From assembly GCA_904063045.1 (NCBI GenBank), contig CAJFCJ010000021.1, positions 682,001 through 746,000 on the forward strand: a stretch of DNA of 64,000 nt, read 5' to 3'. This DNA comes from Dimorphilus gyrociliatus (lineage: Eukaryota; Annelida; Polychaeta; Dinophilidae). Numbering within the stretch: the stretch's first letter is position 1; each line of letters starts with the position of its first letter. Positions 34,100 through 45,571 of this stretch are shown here, one piece after another. Both the position numbers and the translations under genes were made by a program. The notes under the pieces were generated by a model. That model made no database searches. It saw only the letters and a list, made by a program, of their open reading frames with translations, and had not been told where the DNA came from.

Positions 34100-36840
34100 G
34101 TTGGGGGAATAAAGGGACAGAGACCTTGGATAATGGTGTGAAAGATTATTAAAAGAATATTTTCTGTTACGATAAAAGAGAGAGGAGTAGGAGAAGGAAA
34201 TTTAACTAACTGCTTAAAATGTGTAAGGAGAAAAGGAAAGGGAAGAATGAAAAAGATTAAAAAGACAAGATAAAGTAACGAATAAAATAGGGGGAAAAAA
34301 AAGAAAAAAAAACTGGCGACAATATATAAAAAGCTATCAAGCAACTGACGCCATCATTTACTAGAGAAGATGGCCGCTACAAAGCGAATCGATTGGCGAA
34401 AAGGGAGAAAACACGTGCAATAACGTACTAACCGCTTGCCAATCTGTTCACGTATTTATCACTGTAACTCCCTAATCGCATCTTGTCGACGGCTTTTACT
34501 ACGTTTGCTTTTTTAAAGTAACGATCAAGCGCTGTTGCTATATAGGGGGATTTGGCGTTTTGGGAAATTGATATAAGCTCTCTGTCTCTGTCTCTCCCTC
34601 TTTCCCCTCCTCCTTCTTCTCCATTTCTTCTGTTCTATCTCTCCTTTTCATTTTTTTTTAGCTTCTTAGTTTTCTTTTGACAAAATATATTTATAGAATT
34701 TATAAAAGGACACTTTTTCCTCTTTTTGTATGTATAGGATTAAGCAACGTAATTTTCTCTTTATTTATTTATTATTATTATTTTAAAAACTCTTTTGACC
34801 TAAGTTGTTATACATTTTCTTCTTCGTTTTCTTCTTTTTCTTCTTCTTCTTCTTCTTCATCATCGTCTTGCTTTACCAGTATTTTTATTCTATATAAAGA
34901 GATGAAAGAGCGAAAGATATCTTATTATTTTCTACTTGTAATTTATTTAATTAATCCTTTTTCGTGATGTATGTCAGTAAATTTTGCGGTTGTAGGATTT
35001 TTCTTTCGTTTTTTCCTTGTTAGGAGGCTATTTATATATAAATATATATATATTTATAAATAGGTGACTGCATATAGATATTCTTTATACGGCATCTCGT
35101 GCACGTATTTAATATTAATACATTTTAATAGATATATAACGATATATAACGATAATAAATATCGTTTCGTCAACTAATTGTGCGGGTTAAATGCGGTGTA
35201 TTTTAACAAGGAACGTGGGAATTGGTTTACAAGGTTCCTATCCCGTTGTCTGATTTATCTTAATGTTAATTTTTAACATATTTAACGTATTATATTGCCT
35301 AATTAAGTACTTAATCCTTTTTTTTTTCTTTTGCTTTTCTTCTTCATCTTGACTTTCCTTTCGATAGCCGAAGATAAACATTTCTATTCTTTATACAAGC
35401 GATACAAATACAGTATTTATATATAAAAAAAGAATAATCTTTATACTATAGCATTGTGCAATATGCAAATCTAAGGAAATAGGAAGATGAGTAAGTTTAT
35501 AGAAAGAAAAAAAATTTTTTTAATACATTTACAGAGATGATTATCAACCAAAGTTATTTTATATTGTACAGTTTACATTCCATATCGGAAGTAATCTATC
35601 AAATTAGATTCTAAAGTGACAATTGCAAATCGTTCGCGCCCTATTAATTTGTAATTTATTATAATTAACTTATTTGATTATAATTAGGTGGAAATAATAA
35701 TGAATAATTTTTACATAAAATAAATCGATCAAATAGATAAAGAAAAAAACATATAAATAAATAAATTAATTAATTAATTAGTTGGATAGTTAAAGATTTT
35801 AATAGGTTTTTGATAAGTTAAAAGGGAAAAATCTATCTAATATGTGTATAGATATATGCATGTATGTATGTATGTATGTATGTGTGTGCATCATATAGAA
35901 AGAGTAAAAAAAGAAGAATGTAACTGTACGCGATCATGACGTGTACGAGCCTGTATACTTGACGGTTTGGAAAACTAGCAAAGCGTATTATATTTATTAT
36001 CTTAATACGGTCTCTATTCCACGCCAAAATTCACCTTATTTATTCCGTTGGCGAAGCACAGATAATACAAAAATGTTCGCCTCAATCATACGGAAAACGT
36101 AATTATGACATGGATTTTGTTGGATAGAAATAAAAAAAAAATTGCAGTTAAATGCAGCTGTTTTCGGTAGAATTAGGGTTTTGGGAATTTATTTGAAATA
36201 TTTCCCCAACAACTTGTTAATATTCTATAAGAAAAACGTAAAAGTTCACTTAATACGTCTTTCTTCAAATGTTCGAGTGACTTTGATTAATTCTTTATAA
36301 TTATTCAATGTATGAATTGTAAAAAATCTCAGCAATACGATTCTCTATTCTAATTCTATTATATTCATTCTTCCTTTTCTTTTGTTTTCTTTTAACTCTT
36401 ATATATTATTAATAGAAACTAAATGAACGTTTCATTGTTATTAATCTATTCATTGAATATTGACTGAGACAATTAATAATCAAATGCACAAGTTACAGTT
36501 TATATACACTGTACATAAGTAGAGAAAAGAAGAGGCAAAAAGTAATATGGATCCAAGTTCCACGCTAAAAATAACAATTCAAATTCGAATCCTCGACCCC
36601 GTTTAAATCACTCCATCAATACACTAAGAGAAATTAACCCCTTAACAGTCGTTAATTACCCTTAGTAAAAAAAAAGAAAAAAAGCATTAAAATCACCGCT
36701 AACAAATCTACTAAACATGTAGAAGAGCGCAATTAAGGCGAGAGGCAATATAAAAGATAAATGATTATGGAAAAGCGAACGACAGTGGTAGAATGATGAA
36801 TACGGAAAATGAGCTATAAAAAGCGAGCCGCCTGAAGCCC
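34100..36840. other. Gene desert with scattered simple repeats
   Basis: AAGATGGCCGC near 34369-34379 is YY1-like, with GACGCCATC about 20 bp upstream. There are a (CTT)n tract near 34840-34858, a (TGTA)n tract at 35859-35886 and a (TTAA)n tract near 35763. No supported gene. Confidence 0.5.
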
Positions 36841-36844
36841 GATC

Positions 36845-36885
36845 GACTGCAAAACTGCCGTACTGCAATAATTACTAGCGCGTCG
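36845..36885. promoter_or_regulatory. Motif-pair element, copy 2 (GCCGTACTGCAA + CTAGCGCG)
   Basis: GCCGTACTGCAA at 36857-36868 and CTAGCGCG at 36875-36882 match the element at 28480-28515 in reverse complement. The region also carries CGACTGCAAAACTGCC. Confidence 0.45.
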
Positions 36886-37559
36886 TGTTTACGCTACTCT
36901 AATACTTCTTTTTTCCTGCTAAATATTTTTTGGATATCTCAAATTCAATTTTTTCTTCAAGAAATAATTTCACTAAGCATCATTAGGCGTAATTAATCAA
37001 AACAATTTATTCGACCAACCGCCAGATGGAAGCACGCTTATTTATTGATTAAGCTCCTATACAGAACTTGTCAGAATATCTTGACGCCCAGCGGATATAG
37101 ATGCTTGCCTCTCACTGGTAGGTGCCTAATTGACCGTCTTTTTTTCAGTTCTCTTTAATTAACCCTTTTTGTATTGTTTAGTAAATGTTTTTTTTCTTGC
37201 CTTCTTTTTGTATCTGAGAAATTCAAATAGAACGTCGTTATAATCAAAAGAAGCCACCTAGCTAAGTAATAGAGTAAATCGAATAAAGACAGAGACGCCT
37301 TTGATCGTATAACGATTAGGATTGTAAAGTTTGCGAAGGGGAAAAGCGATAAAAATCATTCACTATCCCATGCTAACGCCCTCTGGCGTTTTTGCGCAAA
37401 TATTTATTACATAATACCATTAATTACCTATACTTGAGGACGATTTCTTAATCATATATATATATATACATATATATATAAAAATATTGTATTTTTTACG
37501 TTGTAAAAATTAGGTCAATTAATTAATTAGTGTAAAAAAATTGCGGGAGTGTATAATTA

Positions 37560-37860
37560 TGTATGATAGTAGACGCCGCACAAAGCGAAGCGTCGCTAAA
37601 GACGTCTCTCAATAACGCCGCACTCGGCCAGGCGTCACTTTGTTCAGAAACATCGATCGACGCTACCATTTCCGCCATCTTCTGCAATTGGCGTTACTTT
37701 TGCAGTCGGATAGAATACTGCAATAGGCCGCTTGACGACTTGTTGACTCTGACAAGCTTGAAAAATTTCTTGTTTCTTCTGAAGGCCTATTACAAAATTG
37801 GATCTAATATTTTATTTAACAAACCGCATCTGTTTCACTAACTACTGCAATTCTTTGCTG
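37560..37860. promoter_or_regulatory. GC-rich element with YY1-like site and CG words
   Basis: It contains GTAGACGCCGC, GCGTCGCTAAAGACGTCTC and GGCGTCACTTT (37631-37641, shared with 24749-24759). CGCCATCT at 37673-37680 reads AGAAGATGGCGGAAATGG on the minus strand, a full YY1 consensus. TACTGCAA occurs at 37716 and 37843. The 92-codon plus frame has no domain and no clear splice borders. Best read as an enhancer or an unannotated promoter. Confidence 0.45.
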
Positions 37861-38059
37861 TTTGACTGCGCTCTAAATAATTGACGACGGACAATGTTTA
37901 TTGATATAGCCGCTTTAGCGGTTTTCGACAGACGTTCTCCTTTTCGCACGTTTTTACAGGTGCGTTGATTTTTTTTCATTTATTCATGCTTAATTAGTCG
38001 TGATCGGCTTGTCGTTAAGTTTTTTCTCTCTATTCATTTCTTTCCATCTATCTATCTTT

Positions 38060-38160
38060 TTGTCTTTTTTTTTCTCTCTCTCTCTCTTTCTCTCTTTCTC
38101 GTTCTCTGTCTGTCTGTCTGTCTATCTATCTCTCTCTCTCCCTTTCTCTCTCTGTGTCCA
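38060..38160 (+). repeat. CT/CTTT/CTGT pyrimidine tract
   Basis: About 100 bp of near-pure pyrimidine, including a short (CTGT)n run. It drives the spurious Ser/Leu frames at 38000-38336. Confidence 0.9.
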
Positions 38161-38349
38161 TCTTCCTCTCAGTCTTTCTCGCTCTGTTTCTCTCATTCTT
38201 TGCTGTAAGTGCAATAAAGGAATCCCGACTTTTTTTCAATATTAACAACTATAAAGGTTATTTACGTCTATATTTGGTTTGCCACGTATATATGGATACT
38301 TTGAATATATCGTATAAAAGTATTAATTACCTCTAGACTATAACAATGT

Positions 38350-40370
38350 CCAATATTAGGTTATCGTAAAAGTATAGCGCACTAAGCGAGGGCTACTACG
38401 TTATTTTTTTTATTATGTTACCTTAAATGTTTTATGCGATTTTCCTTCCTCCCTTGCTCCCTTTCCCATTATTAACCCCCTCCAACCAATTACCAGATAA
38501 GATACTAATTCGCGATAGGATGCTATGTAACTGTCATATTAAATAGGCCCAAGTTTAATTATCAATTTTTTCGCTACAAGTAGACAGAAAGGTGGAGAAG
38601 GTTTTTTGTAGAGCGTTGATTAAAACTATCCGCTTTTCTTTCAAGTAATAACGCTTCAGTTCTCGAAGCAGAAACAAATAATAATAACAGTATTATCGAC
38701 TTTGACAATAGTAATATTGATAATGATGATTACGATAATAATATCGATAACGTTAATAATAATAAACAGGTTGTTTTTTATTACCTCAATTAAGTAGTAT
38801 TTTAAATTCCGTCTAAGGGTGTTTAGGAGTAGTGCAGTTTACATTGCAGTTGCTATTCAGCACGCCGTTATGCGATAGTCTTGTCATGCATAGCTTTGAT
38901 TTTTCTTATATGGTTTGTCGTTTGTTTTGTCATGCAAAGTAATTACGAGTCAAGTAAATTGAAGTAACGCGTGTTTTTTTTTTACTCTTAGTTCCTTTTA
39001 ACACAATATCTTATAGGTAATTAATATAAATAATAAATTACAAATACAAACACTTTTTACATAAATATACATTCCATGGATTTAATCAGTTAGACCTAAA
39101 AGCCTCAAATGTTTTTTATACGAATAGACTACGATAAATATCCATACGGTTGTTCGTATGCATAATTTAAAAGCAAATAATTACTAGTCAAGTATTCCGA
39201 CAGTCTATTTAGTTCTCTATTCTTTATTCCCCCTGATTCTTTATTACTTTTAATACCAGTTGTTTTTATTTTCTTTTTATTTTCTTTTTATGTTTTCTTT
39301 CTCTCTCTCTCTTTCTTCCCCTTTCTTTCTTTTTTATGCTATCTTTATCGTATTATTATTATTACTGCTATTATCATTAAATTATTTATTTTGTTTACTT
39401 ATTTCGTCTTTTTTATCTCTACATATATATATATATATATATCAATCAATCAATTAATTTACCTTTTTTACTCTCATTCCCTCTCTCTCTCTCTCTCTCT
39501 CTATCCCTCTTAGTTTCTTTTTACCTTATACTCCCTCTCTTCCCCTTTAAGTAATATCTTTAATACCTATTACTTTTTAATTGCTTTAATTAAACAAATA
39601 ATTATGTCAATAAATAAATATAGGCGAAAAAGCAGAGTAATCTTTTTCTCTTATTCTCGTTTACAATCCTAATCTTTATCTGGCCTACTATCAGTCTTAT
39701 CTATCAATCTTCTTCCCTCTTTTCCCCCCACCCTCCTCTCCTCTATGTTTCTTTCCCCCCCCCCCCCACCCTCCCTATTTTGTATTTTCTCTTCTCCCTT
39801 TTTTATCATCTGTTTGTCTATACAGATATTTTTTTCTATGCATTTTTAAGCTATATAATCACTACTAATTATCAAACGGTCTGGTGCATTCATCTCATCG
39901 ATTTTCGTTATTGATACTTAACAGGACATGAAAAGTTGTTTTATTCCCAATTCAATACAAGGCTAAGTAAAAAAAAAAAAAAAAACCTACTAATTTAATC
40001 ACAAATATGTCTTATCAATTTTCTTGTTAACATTAGTAGCCTGCTTGTATTTTATTGTTTGTTTTTTATTATCTATTTGTTTAATATTTCTTTAATTATT
40101 AGATTTTCTACAAGTTGATAACCATATCTGCACAGTAGTACATGTATAGTGGTACTTTGTGTTTATAAAGATATATTAGTATATTATTACCATTAAATAA
40201 GTATACATTTGTTACAATCATTCTACAAAGATTTAGTACAAAAGCTTTATAGTCGTGCTTGTAATATATTCATGTTAACTTACTTAAAGTATGTAGTTTC
40301 GTATAAAGACAAATTTTAAAATCTGCTTATACATATACAGTATATATATATATATTATCTAAAAAGAGCT
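38350..40370. other. Gene desert, 38-40 kb
   Basis: Simple repeats (CT tract near 39300-39330 and 39480-39502, a C-run near 39757-39768, (ATT)n near 39350). It carries members of the CTAGTCAAGT/ATTGATTTTC repeat family (39184, 39888-39935). No gene supported. Confidence 0.45.
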
Positions 40371-40378
40371 ATAATTAC

Positions 40379-40436
40379 ACTAGTCAAGTGTATTGATTTT
40401 CTTCGTATACTACCGATACGAGATTGGTTTGTCATG
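40379..40436 (+). repeat. CTAGTCAAGT/ATTGATTTTC repeat, copy 1
   Basis: CTAGTCAAGTGTATTGATTT then TCTTCGTATAC and TTTGTCATGAG. A second unit at 40469-40530 and a third at 45129-45150 share the first 20 bp with few changes; a partial copy is at 39888. Confidence 0.5.
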
Positions 40437-40468
40437 AGATTTTTTATATACAACGATATAATTACTAG

Positions 40469-40530
40469 TGACGCGCATTGATTTCTTCTCCAATATTGAT
40501 ACTTAGCAACACATCACAGTTTGTCAAGCG
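40469..40530 (+). repeat. CTAGTCAAGT/ATTGATTTTC repeat, copy 2
   Basis: CTAGTGACGCGCATTGATTTCTTC, then ATTGATACTTAGCAACACATCACAG and TTTGTCAAGCG. ATTGATACTTA is also in the partial copy at 39911-39921. Confidence 0.45.
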
Positions 40531-40800
40531 CTCCTTTTCTGTAAGGAATTAAGCCTGTATAATTAACGGTCAATAATTAACGAGCTAAACTCGGCGGATA
40601 TACGCGAATGTCTTTATCATATAGAGCATAGAATTTCCTACAGAGTAGTTTATAATAGAAGGTTGGCTTAGGAAACCTTGCTTCTATAATTGCCCTTAAT
40701 TTCTATGTAGGTAGATATCTGTAGATACTTAAAAAAGAAGAAAATCGGTGTGTAAACTTATAGCTTGTACTTTTGTATAATAAATGGGTAAATAAATAAA

Positions 40801-40806
40801 TATACA

Positions 40807-40844
<38 letters not shown>

Positions 40845-40878
40845 TCGCACATTAGCACCTATATATATATATACTAAT
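40801..40878. repeat. (TA)n microsatellite with TATACAGTATA edge
   Basis: Eighteen or so TA units preceded by TATACAG, then a second shorter TA block. Confidence 0.9.
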
Positions 40879-41049
40879 ATACGTATATGTTACAAATATA
40901 ATTCTGTTCTTATTACGATCTTTAACGTTGACTTAGTCAAGGAAAACTGTGAGCTGAGTAAAAAAAAAAGTAAAAGAATAAAGAAAACAAAGGAGGACAC
41001 AAAACAGAAAAAAAAAGAGAACAGAGCACAGAAAAAATCGAAAACGAAA

Positions 41050-41410
41050 TAGTAAAAGGTATTAGGCATTCGGTCTAGCGTCTCGCTTCCTAGACTGGCC
41101 CTTATTCTAGACGCTTTCACGCTTAGCGGCTCCCTGTTCAGGTATACATCTGAAACGATTTGTTTGCAATAGTTGAGAGGAAAAATTATTTCTCGCATCC
41201 ATCGTAAAAGTAGGCCGATAAAGAGACTTTTGATGTTATACGATTACAGTAAATGAGATCAATTGTGCCATTTCGGCGGCGTTTCGTTTGACAAACAAGC
41301 CCGGTTTGGCGCACAACTCTTCTGAGAACGATCAGTCAGTTTATAGATCAATAAAATTGAGCCGTTTTCGCGCTCCGAACAATCTGTTACCTTTCGTTTA
41401 CACTCGATTC
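41050..41410. promoter_or_regulatory. Higher-GC patch with TAGACGC words
   Basis: AGCGTCTCGCTTCCTAGACTGG and CTAGACGCTTTCACGC, then CATTTCGGCGGCGTTTCG and CCCGGTTTGGCGC. It has the same vocabulary as the elements at 24600 and 37560. Noncoding as far as I can see. Confidence 0.35.
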
Positions 41411-43152
41411 GTTTTGATTATTGCGTTTATATTTTTCATATAAACTTAAAAAAAGAAGAAAGATAATTATATCATTCGTCAAAAGAAAGAGCTCACATTT
41501 ACATCAACTTTTACGAAGCTACAAAAAAAATCATCATCTATTTTTAAAATGTACTTATAAACAGAAAGAGAAAGAGAGAGAGAGAGAGATAGAAAGATAG
41601 AAGTAGGGATTTTTTTTATAATAAAAAAAAGTAACATAGGCAAGTAATAGAACTACTTACAAGAACAAGAACAAGAACAAGAACAAGCAACGGATAAAAA
41701 AATCATACATTCCAAGACGTTTCATTCGACTAATTAGTTTTTAATGTTGTTTTTTTTTCCCTATCAGAAAAGGGCTCTCTTAGTAATTTTGTGAGTCTTT
41801 TTTTTATCTCAATGATAACGATATCATTAATATTAATAATATTATTAGAAGTGGAATTTTTTTTATTATTATTATGATTACCTTTAAGCTTATTAGCTTA
41901 ATTGACTAGTTTTTGTGTTATTCACCTATAACATTTTTAGCTTTTGTTATTGATCGGGGAATATTTTAATAGACTTTCTCAATAACTCTGTTTACGATTC
42001 TCCCAGAATCAACAGAGTATATTAATTCCAATTACTGCCACTTTTTACCCTTTTTTTTATACAACTACACTCTCGGTTCTCCTTTCGCTCTTCCTCTTTC
42101 CGTCATTTCCTTTAGTTTTTCCCCCCTCTTTCCTTCTTTTTCTCTTCTCGAACGCTTTGATCGTTTCTATTTAGTTAAGAACTATACGCTGTATACATAT
42201 CTATATACTATGTATACAGTATAGATGCAGTATACATTTTCAATGTATAGACAATGTATTATAAAATCAAATATTATTACACTACTTTTATCTCGGTAGA
42301 CTCTAGTTTATATAATATATTTGTTATGGAGTTTTGATGCTATATCCTTTCTCATTGATCATCTTACTCAAAGAAATACGACAAATATTTTCGGTACTTT
42401 ATCACATAGATCAAATATATACTTTTTCTATTAATTATCATAAAAAAAACTAATCCTAAATAGGAATTTCCGGGTTGAAAAGAGCCTTTTGTTTCTCACC
42501 TTTTCATTTTACGTTTGACAAGATGTATTGAAGTGAGTGAGTAAAACAAGGGTATTACCCTGCTTTTCCCTGCCTACCTCCCTCCCTCCCTCTCTCTCTC
42601 TCTCTCTCACTTTCTTTCTATTGATATATATATATGTAAAAGGTTTTACTCATTCATTTCAACTCGGTTGACAATGTCAAATATTAAACTTTACATAGTT
42701 TGTTTAGCTTACAGTTAGAAGATTAATTAGCTAATTACTCAACGACATATAAATGCTTGATATATAGTGATTTGTTTGCTAATATTCTTACATTGATTAT
42801 GTGTATGTATGTAGATAGGTTTAATATGATATCAAATGTACACTAAATGTAAATAAATTTAGACTATATATAGTAAACATGTTAAGAAATAATAATAATA
42901 TATAAGATATTTTTGTTAGTAAATCTTTGTCAGTATTTTAAGGTTATTTCCAATCTCACACCTGTAAAACAATATCAAAAAACAAAGCATAATAAAGTAG
43001 ACCTTTTCATAAGGAATTAAGTAAGAAATTGAGAAGAGTATACTCATGTTCGTCATCCTCTGACATTTTCCAAAAAACCCTTTTATTTCAATTATACAAA
43101 GTATGAGGTACAGTGAAAATATTTTATAGTTGCTCTTTAATCTGTATAGATT

Positions 43153-43190
43153 TTTTCTCAGGTACAACTAAGAGTCCCTGAGGCAGAAAA
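43153..43190 (+). repeat. CTCAGGTRCAACTRAG repeat, copy 1
   Basis: TTTTCTCAGGTACAACTAAG, then AGTCCCTGAGGCAGAAAA. Copy 2 is 1.03 kb downstream in the same orientation. Confidence 0.55.
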
Positions 43191-43755
43191 AAGTCGCTCT
43201 ATATTCTTCAAATCGAGATTATTGAATAACTCTAATACTAGTGTATCATTTACACAAAGTCTTGTTAGAAAATATACAAAAAAGGCAAACTTTCACAGGT
43301 GATAACTGTTACTGAAGATGTACAAATATTTATGTATATAAAAATATATGTATACGTCTAAGTAATGTCAGTATTTCAAGGACATTAGGTGGGAATTACA
43401 TTAAATTTTTCTCTCTTCCCTAATCTATATTTTCTAGGATCAAATGTATTAAACGATCATAAATTTTAAGTAACAACTGTTCGTGTAATAAATTTCAATA
43501 AAAATAGCTAAATAGATACATTCATTACACGCTTTAATAAATTAAATATATGTATGTAGTCATTTTCATGATAAGCCATAAATATATATTGTATATAAAT
43601 ACAATATATACTTTTTGTTGTTGTTGTTGTTGTTGTTGTCGTTGTTATACTAGTATAAACTTCTTTTACGTTTATTGGTAGGTAAGATGGGAAAGTAATG
43701 AAAAGAGGAAGAGATAGATAGAGTGAGAGCAAGGGAAAGAGTAACTGTATGTGTA

Positions 43756-43791
<36 letters not shown>

Positions 43792-44185
43792 GTGAGACAG
43801 AGTTGAAAAGTAGAAAGTAGCAGAGAAAATTTTTAAGTGTTTAATAATTGTATTACAAGGGGCTATTTAAGTTTAAAAAAGCATGTTTGTGCACTTGTAT
43901 ATATTCTCTCTCTCTCTCTCTCTCCCTCCCTATCTTTAACAACCATTCTCTTCTCTAGCTTCTATTATATTTAAGGTATTAACTAACGAAAAAGTAAAGT
44001 ACAACAAAAATATCTTCTCTGTTAGTCCTGCTAAGCATTAAAAGGAGAAGCTCTAAAAGAGAGAAAAAGTTAAAAGACGCTTATAACCTTTTACTATGCT
44101 CTAAAACCCTGTAATCTTTAACGATCGTCTCTGCTTCAGGGAAAAAAATACAACTGTATTTACCAGTTACCCGTTTCGGATAATT

Positions 44186-44226
44186 TCTTTCTCAGGTGCA
44201 ACTGAGAGTGTTGCTTTAGGCAAAAT
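44186..44226 (+). repeat. CTCAGGTRCAACTRAG repeat, copy 2
   Basis: TTTCTTTCTCAGGTGCAACT, then GAGAGTGTTGCTTTAGGCAAAA. CTCAGGTGCAACTGAG can pair as a short hairpin (CTCAG/CTGAG). Confidence 0.55.
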
Positions 44227-45128
44227 GAGATATATGAGGCGTGAAAGAATACAGATAGGTAGATAGAACGAGGTAAACAAGTAGGGATTGAGATAAGAAT
44301 AGTGAAATTTATATATAGATATTCTATACAGTATATTAGGGGAAGAGATGAATTAAAAAAAAAAACCGGAAGAGGTAATGTACCTAGTTAAAAATAAATT
44401 TATAAGGTTATACACATGTGAGAGGTTATTGTTGGAAGGTGGCTGGGCGTAGTAGGAAACATGTTACTAATTTATTGCTTCCTTAAAGACTTCAATGACT
44501 AGCTTCGTCTATCCATACTATTACATGAACTACAGGGTGAATAGATCATTGAAAGACGTTATAGTTAACAGCATTCTATGAATGCAACAATCTTTTCCCT
44601 GTTCTATTGTCAAGAATTAAAAATCACTTACAGTCAGTCACCTTTTAACATAATTGCTAGCTATAACAAATCGTTGTTTATTATAATTACTTGTACGAAT
44701 GTCTACCTTTAGATTCTTTAAATAACTTTAAATATTATTGTAGACGTAGTGTAAGGAGCGAAAATAAAAGGAAAAGTAGGAGAAGACGATTTATTGTTTA
44801 TGCTTTCAGCAACCAGAACTAGTAGATTCTAAAGCTAATTATTGATTATTCTTAAGTAAATAATCTAATGATGAGCTGTTTAAGGTTAATGGGAAACTTC
44901 TTAAGGTGTTTTATTTTTCTAAATTCTTAAAAAATCACTATCACTAGTTTTCGTTTGTTCTTCATCTCTTCCTATAGTTTATGTAGTTTACTTCCTTCTT
45001 TCATAGCTTTATTCTTCTTGTTTTCTTTTTACAATTTAAAAGAGAGAAAAAGAAATTTTTCCTTTTTATCCTCTTTTTTTCTATCTATTAGAGAAAAAGC
45101 AAGATAAAGATACTATGCTCTTTTTCGC

Positions 45129-45150
45129 TAGTCAAGTATATTGATTTTGA
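45129..45150 (+). repeat. CTAGTCAAGT/ATTGATTTTC repeat, copy 3
   Basis: CTAGTCAAGTATATTGATTT, 4.7 kb from copy 1 and about 440 bp upstream of the ZMIZ-like ATG. Confidence 0.5.
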
Positions 45151-45571
45151 CTTTATATACATCTGCTTTTTATGGCGTTTAACATATGCTCCTATACGAT
45201 TGTGAGACTTAGCGGTGATACTATGAATTATGATACATATACTTGCAGATATTAAGTAGATATAGATATATTAATTTTCTATGTATGTTTGATATATTAA
45301 ATAGACCAATTATCGAATATTTAATATATAGAATAAACTTAAAAGTATATATAATATATTTATAGAAAATAAAGAGTACGTAAGAATACTAATATCCAAA
45401 AGTTGATATTAGTATAATGTTAAAATGTTGTTCTAGAGTTTCTACTATATCTATAATTCATTCATTATTAATTAGTTTAAAATAACATTTAAGTTACTAT
45501 TATCCCTTGTAAATTAACAGATAATGTGAAAAAGGATTTATTGACATAAAACCGCCCTCGGGCTCTGAAAA

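Larger units (their letters stand above)
41420..45110. other. Gene desert left of the ZMIZ-like gene
   Basis: (AAGAAC)n hexamer tract at 41662-41689, (TTG)n at 43612-43642, (TG)n(GA)n at 43751-43792, CT tracts near 42587-42608 and 43905-43923. It also has the TTTCTCAGGTRCAACTRAGAGT pair at 43153 and 44186. The first noncoding exon and promoter of the ZMIZ-like gene could lie here, but I cannot place them. Confidence 0.45.

Noticed and set aside
33997-34344. Minus-strand Phe/Leu/Ser-rich frame
   Set aside because: Translation of a GA microsatellite and purine-rich DNA; the same applies to frames at 24260, 28221, 38000, 53487 and 53815.
35859-35886. Regular short repeats considered as a CRISPR array
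   Set aside because: They are (TGTA)n and similar microsatellites without unique spacers, and the genome is eukaryotic.
36586-36596. TTCGAATCC, resembling a tRNA T-arm
   Set aside because: No acceptor stem, D-arm or anticodon arm can be built in the 75 bp upstream.
37563-37841. 92-codon open frame overlapping a GC-rich element
   Set aside because: Ser/Ala-rich chance translation; no homology recognised and dense binding-site words instead.
43612-43642. (TTG)n as a possible coding homopolymer repeat
   Set aside because: No surrounding open frame with coding character; simple noncoding microsatellite.
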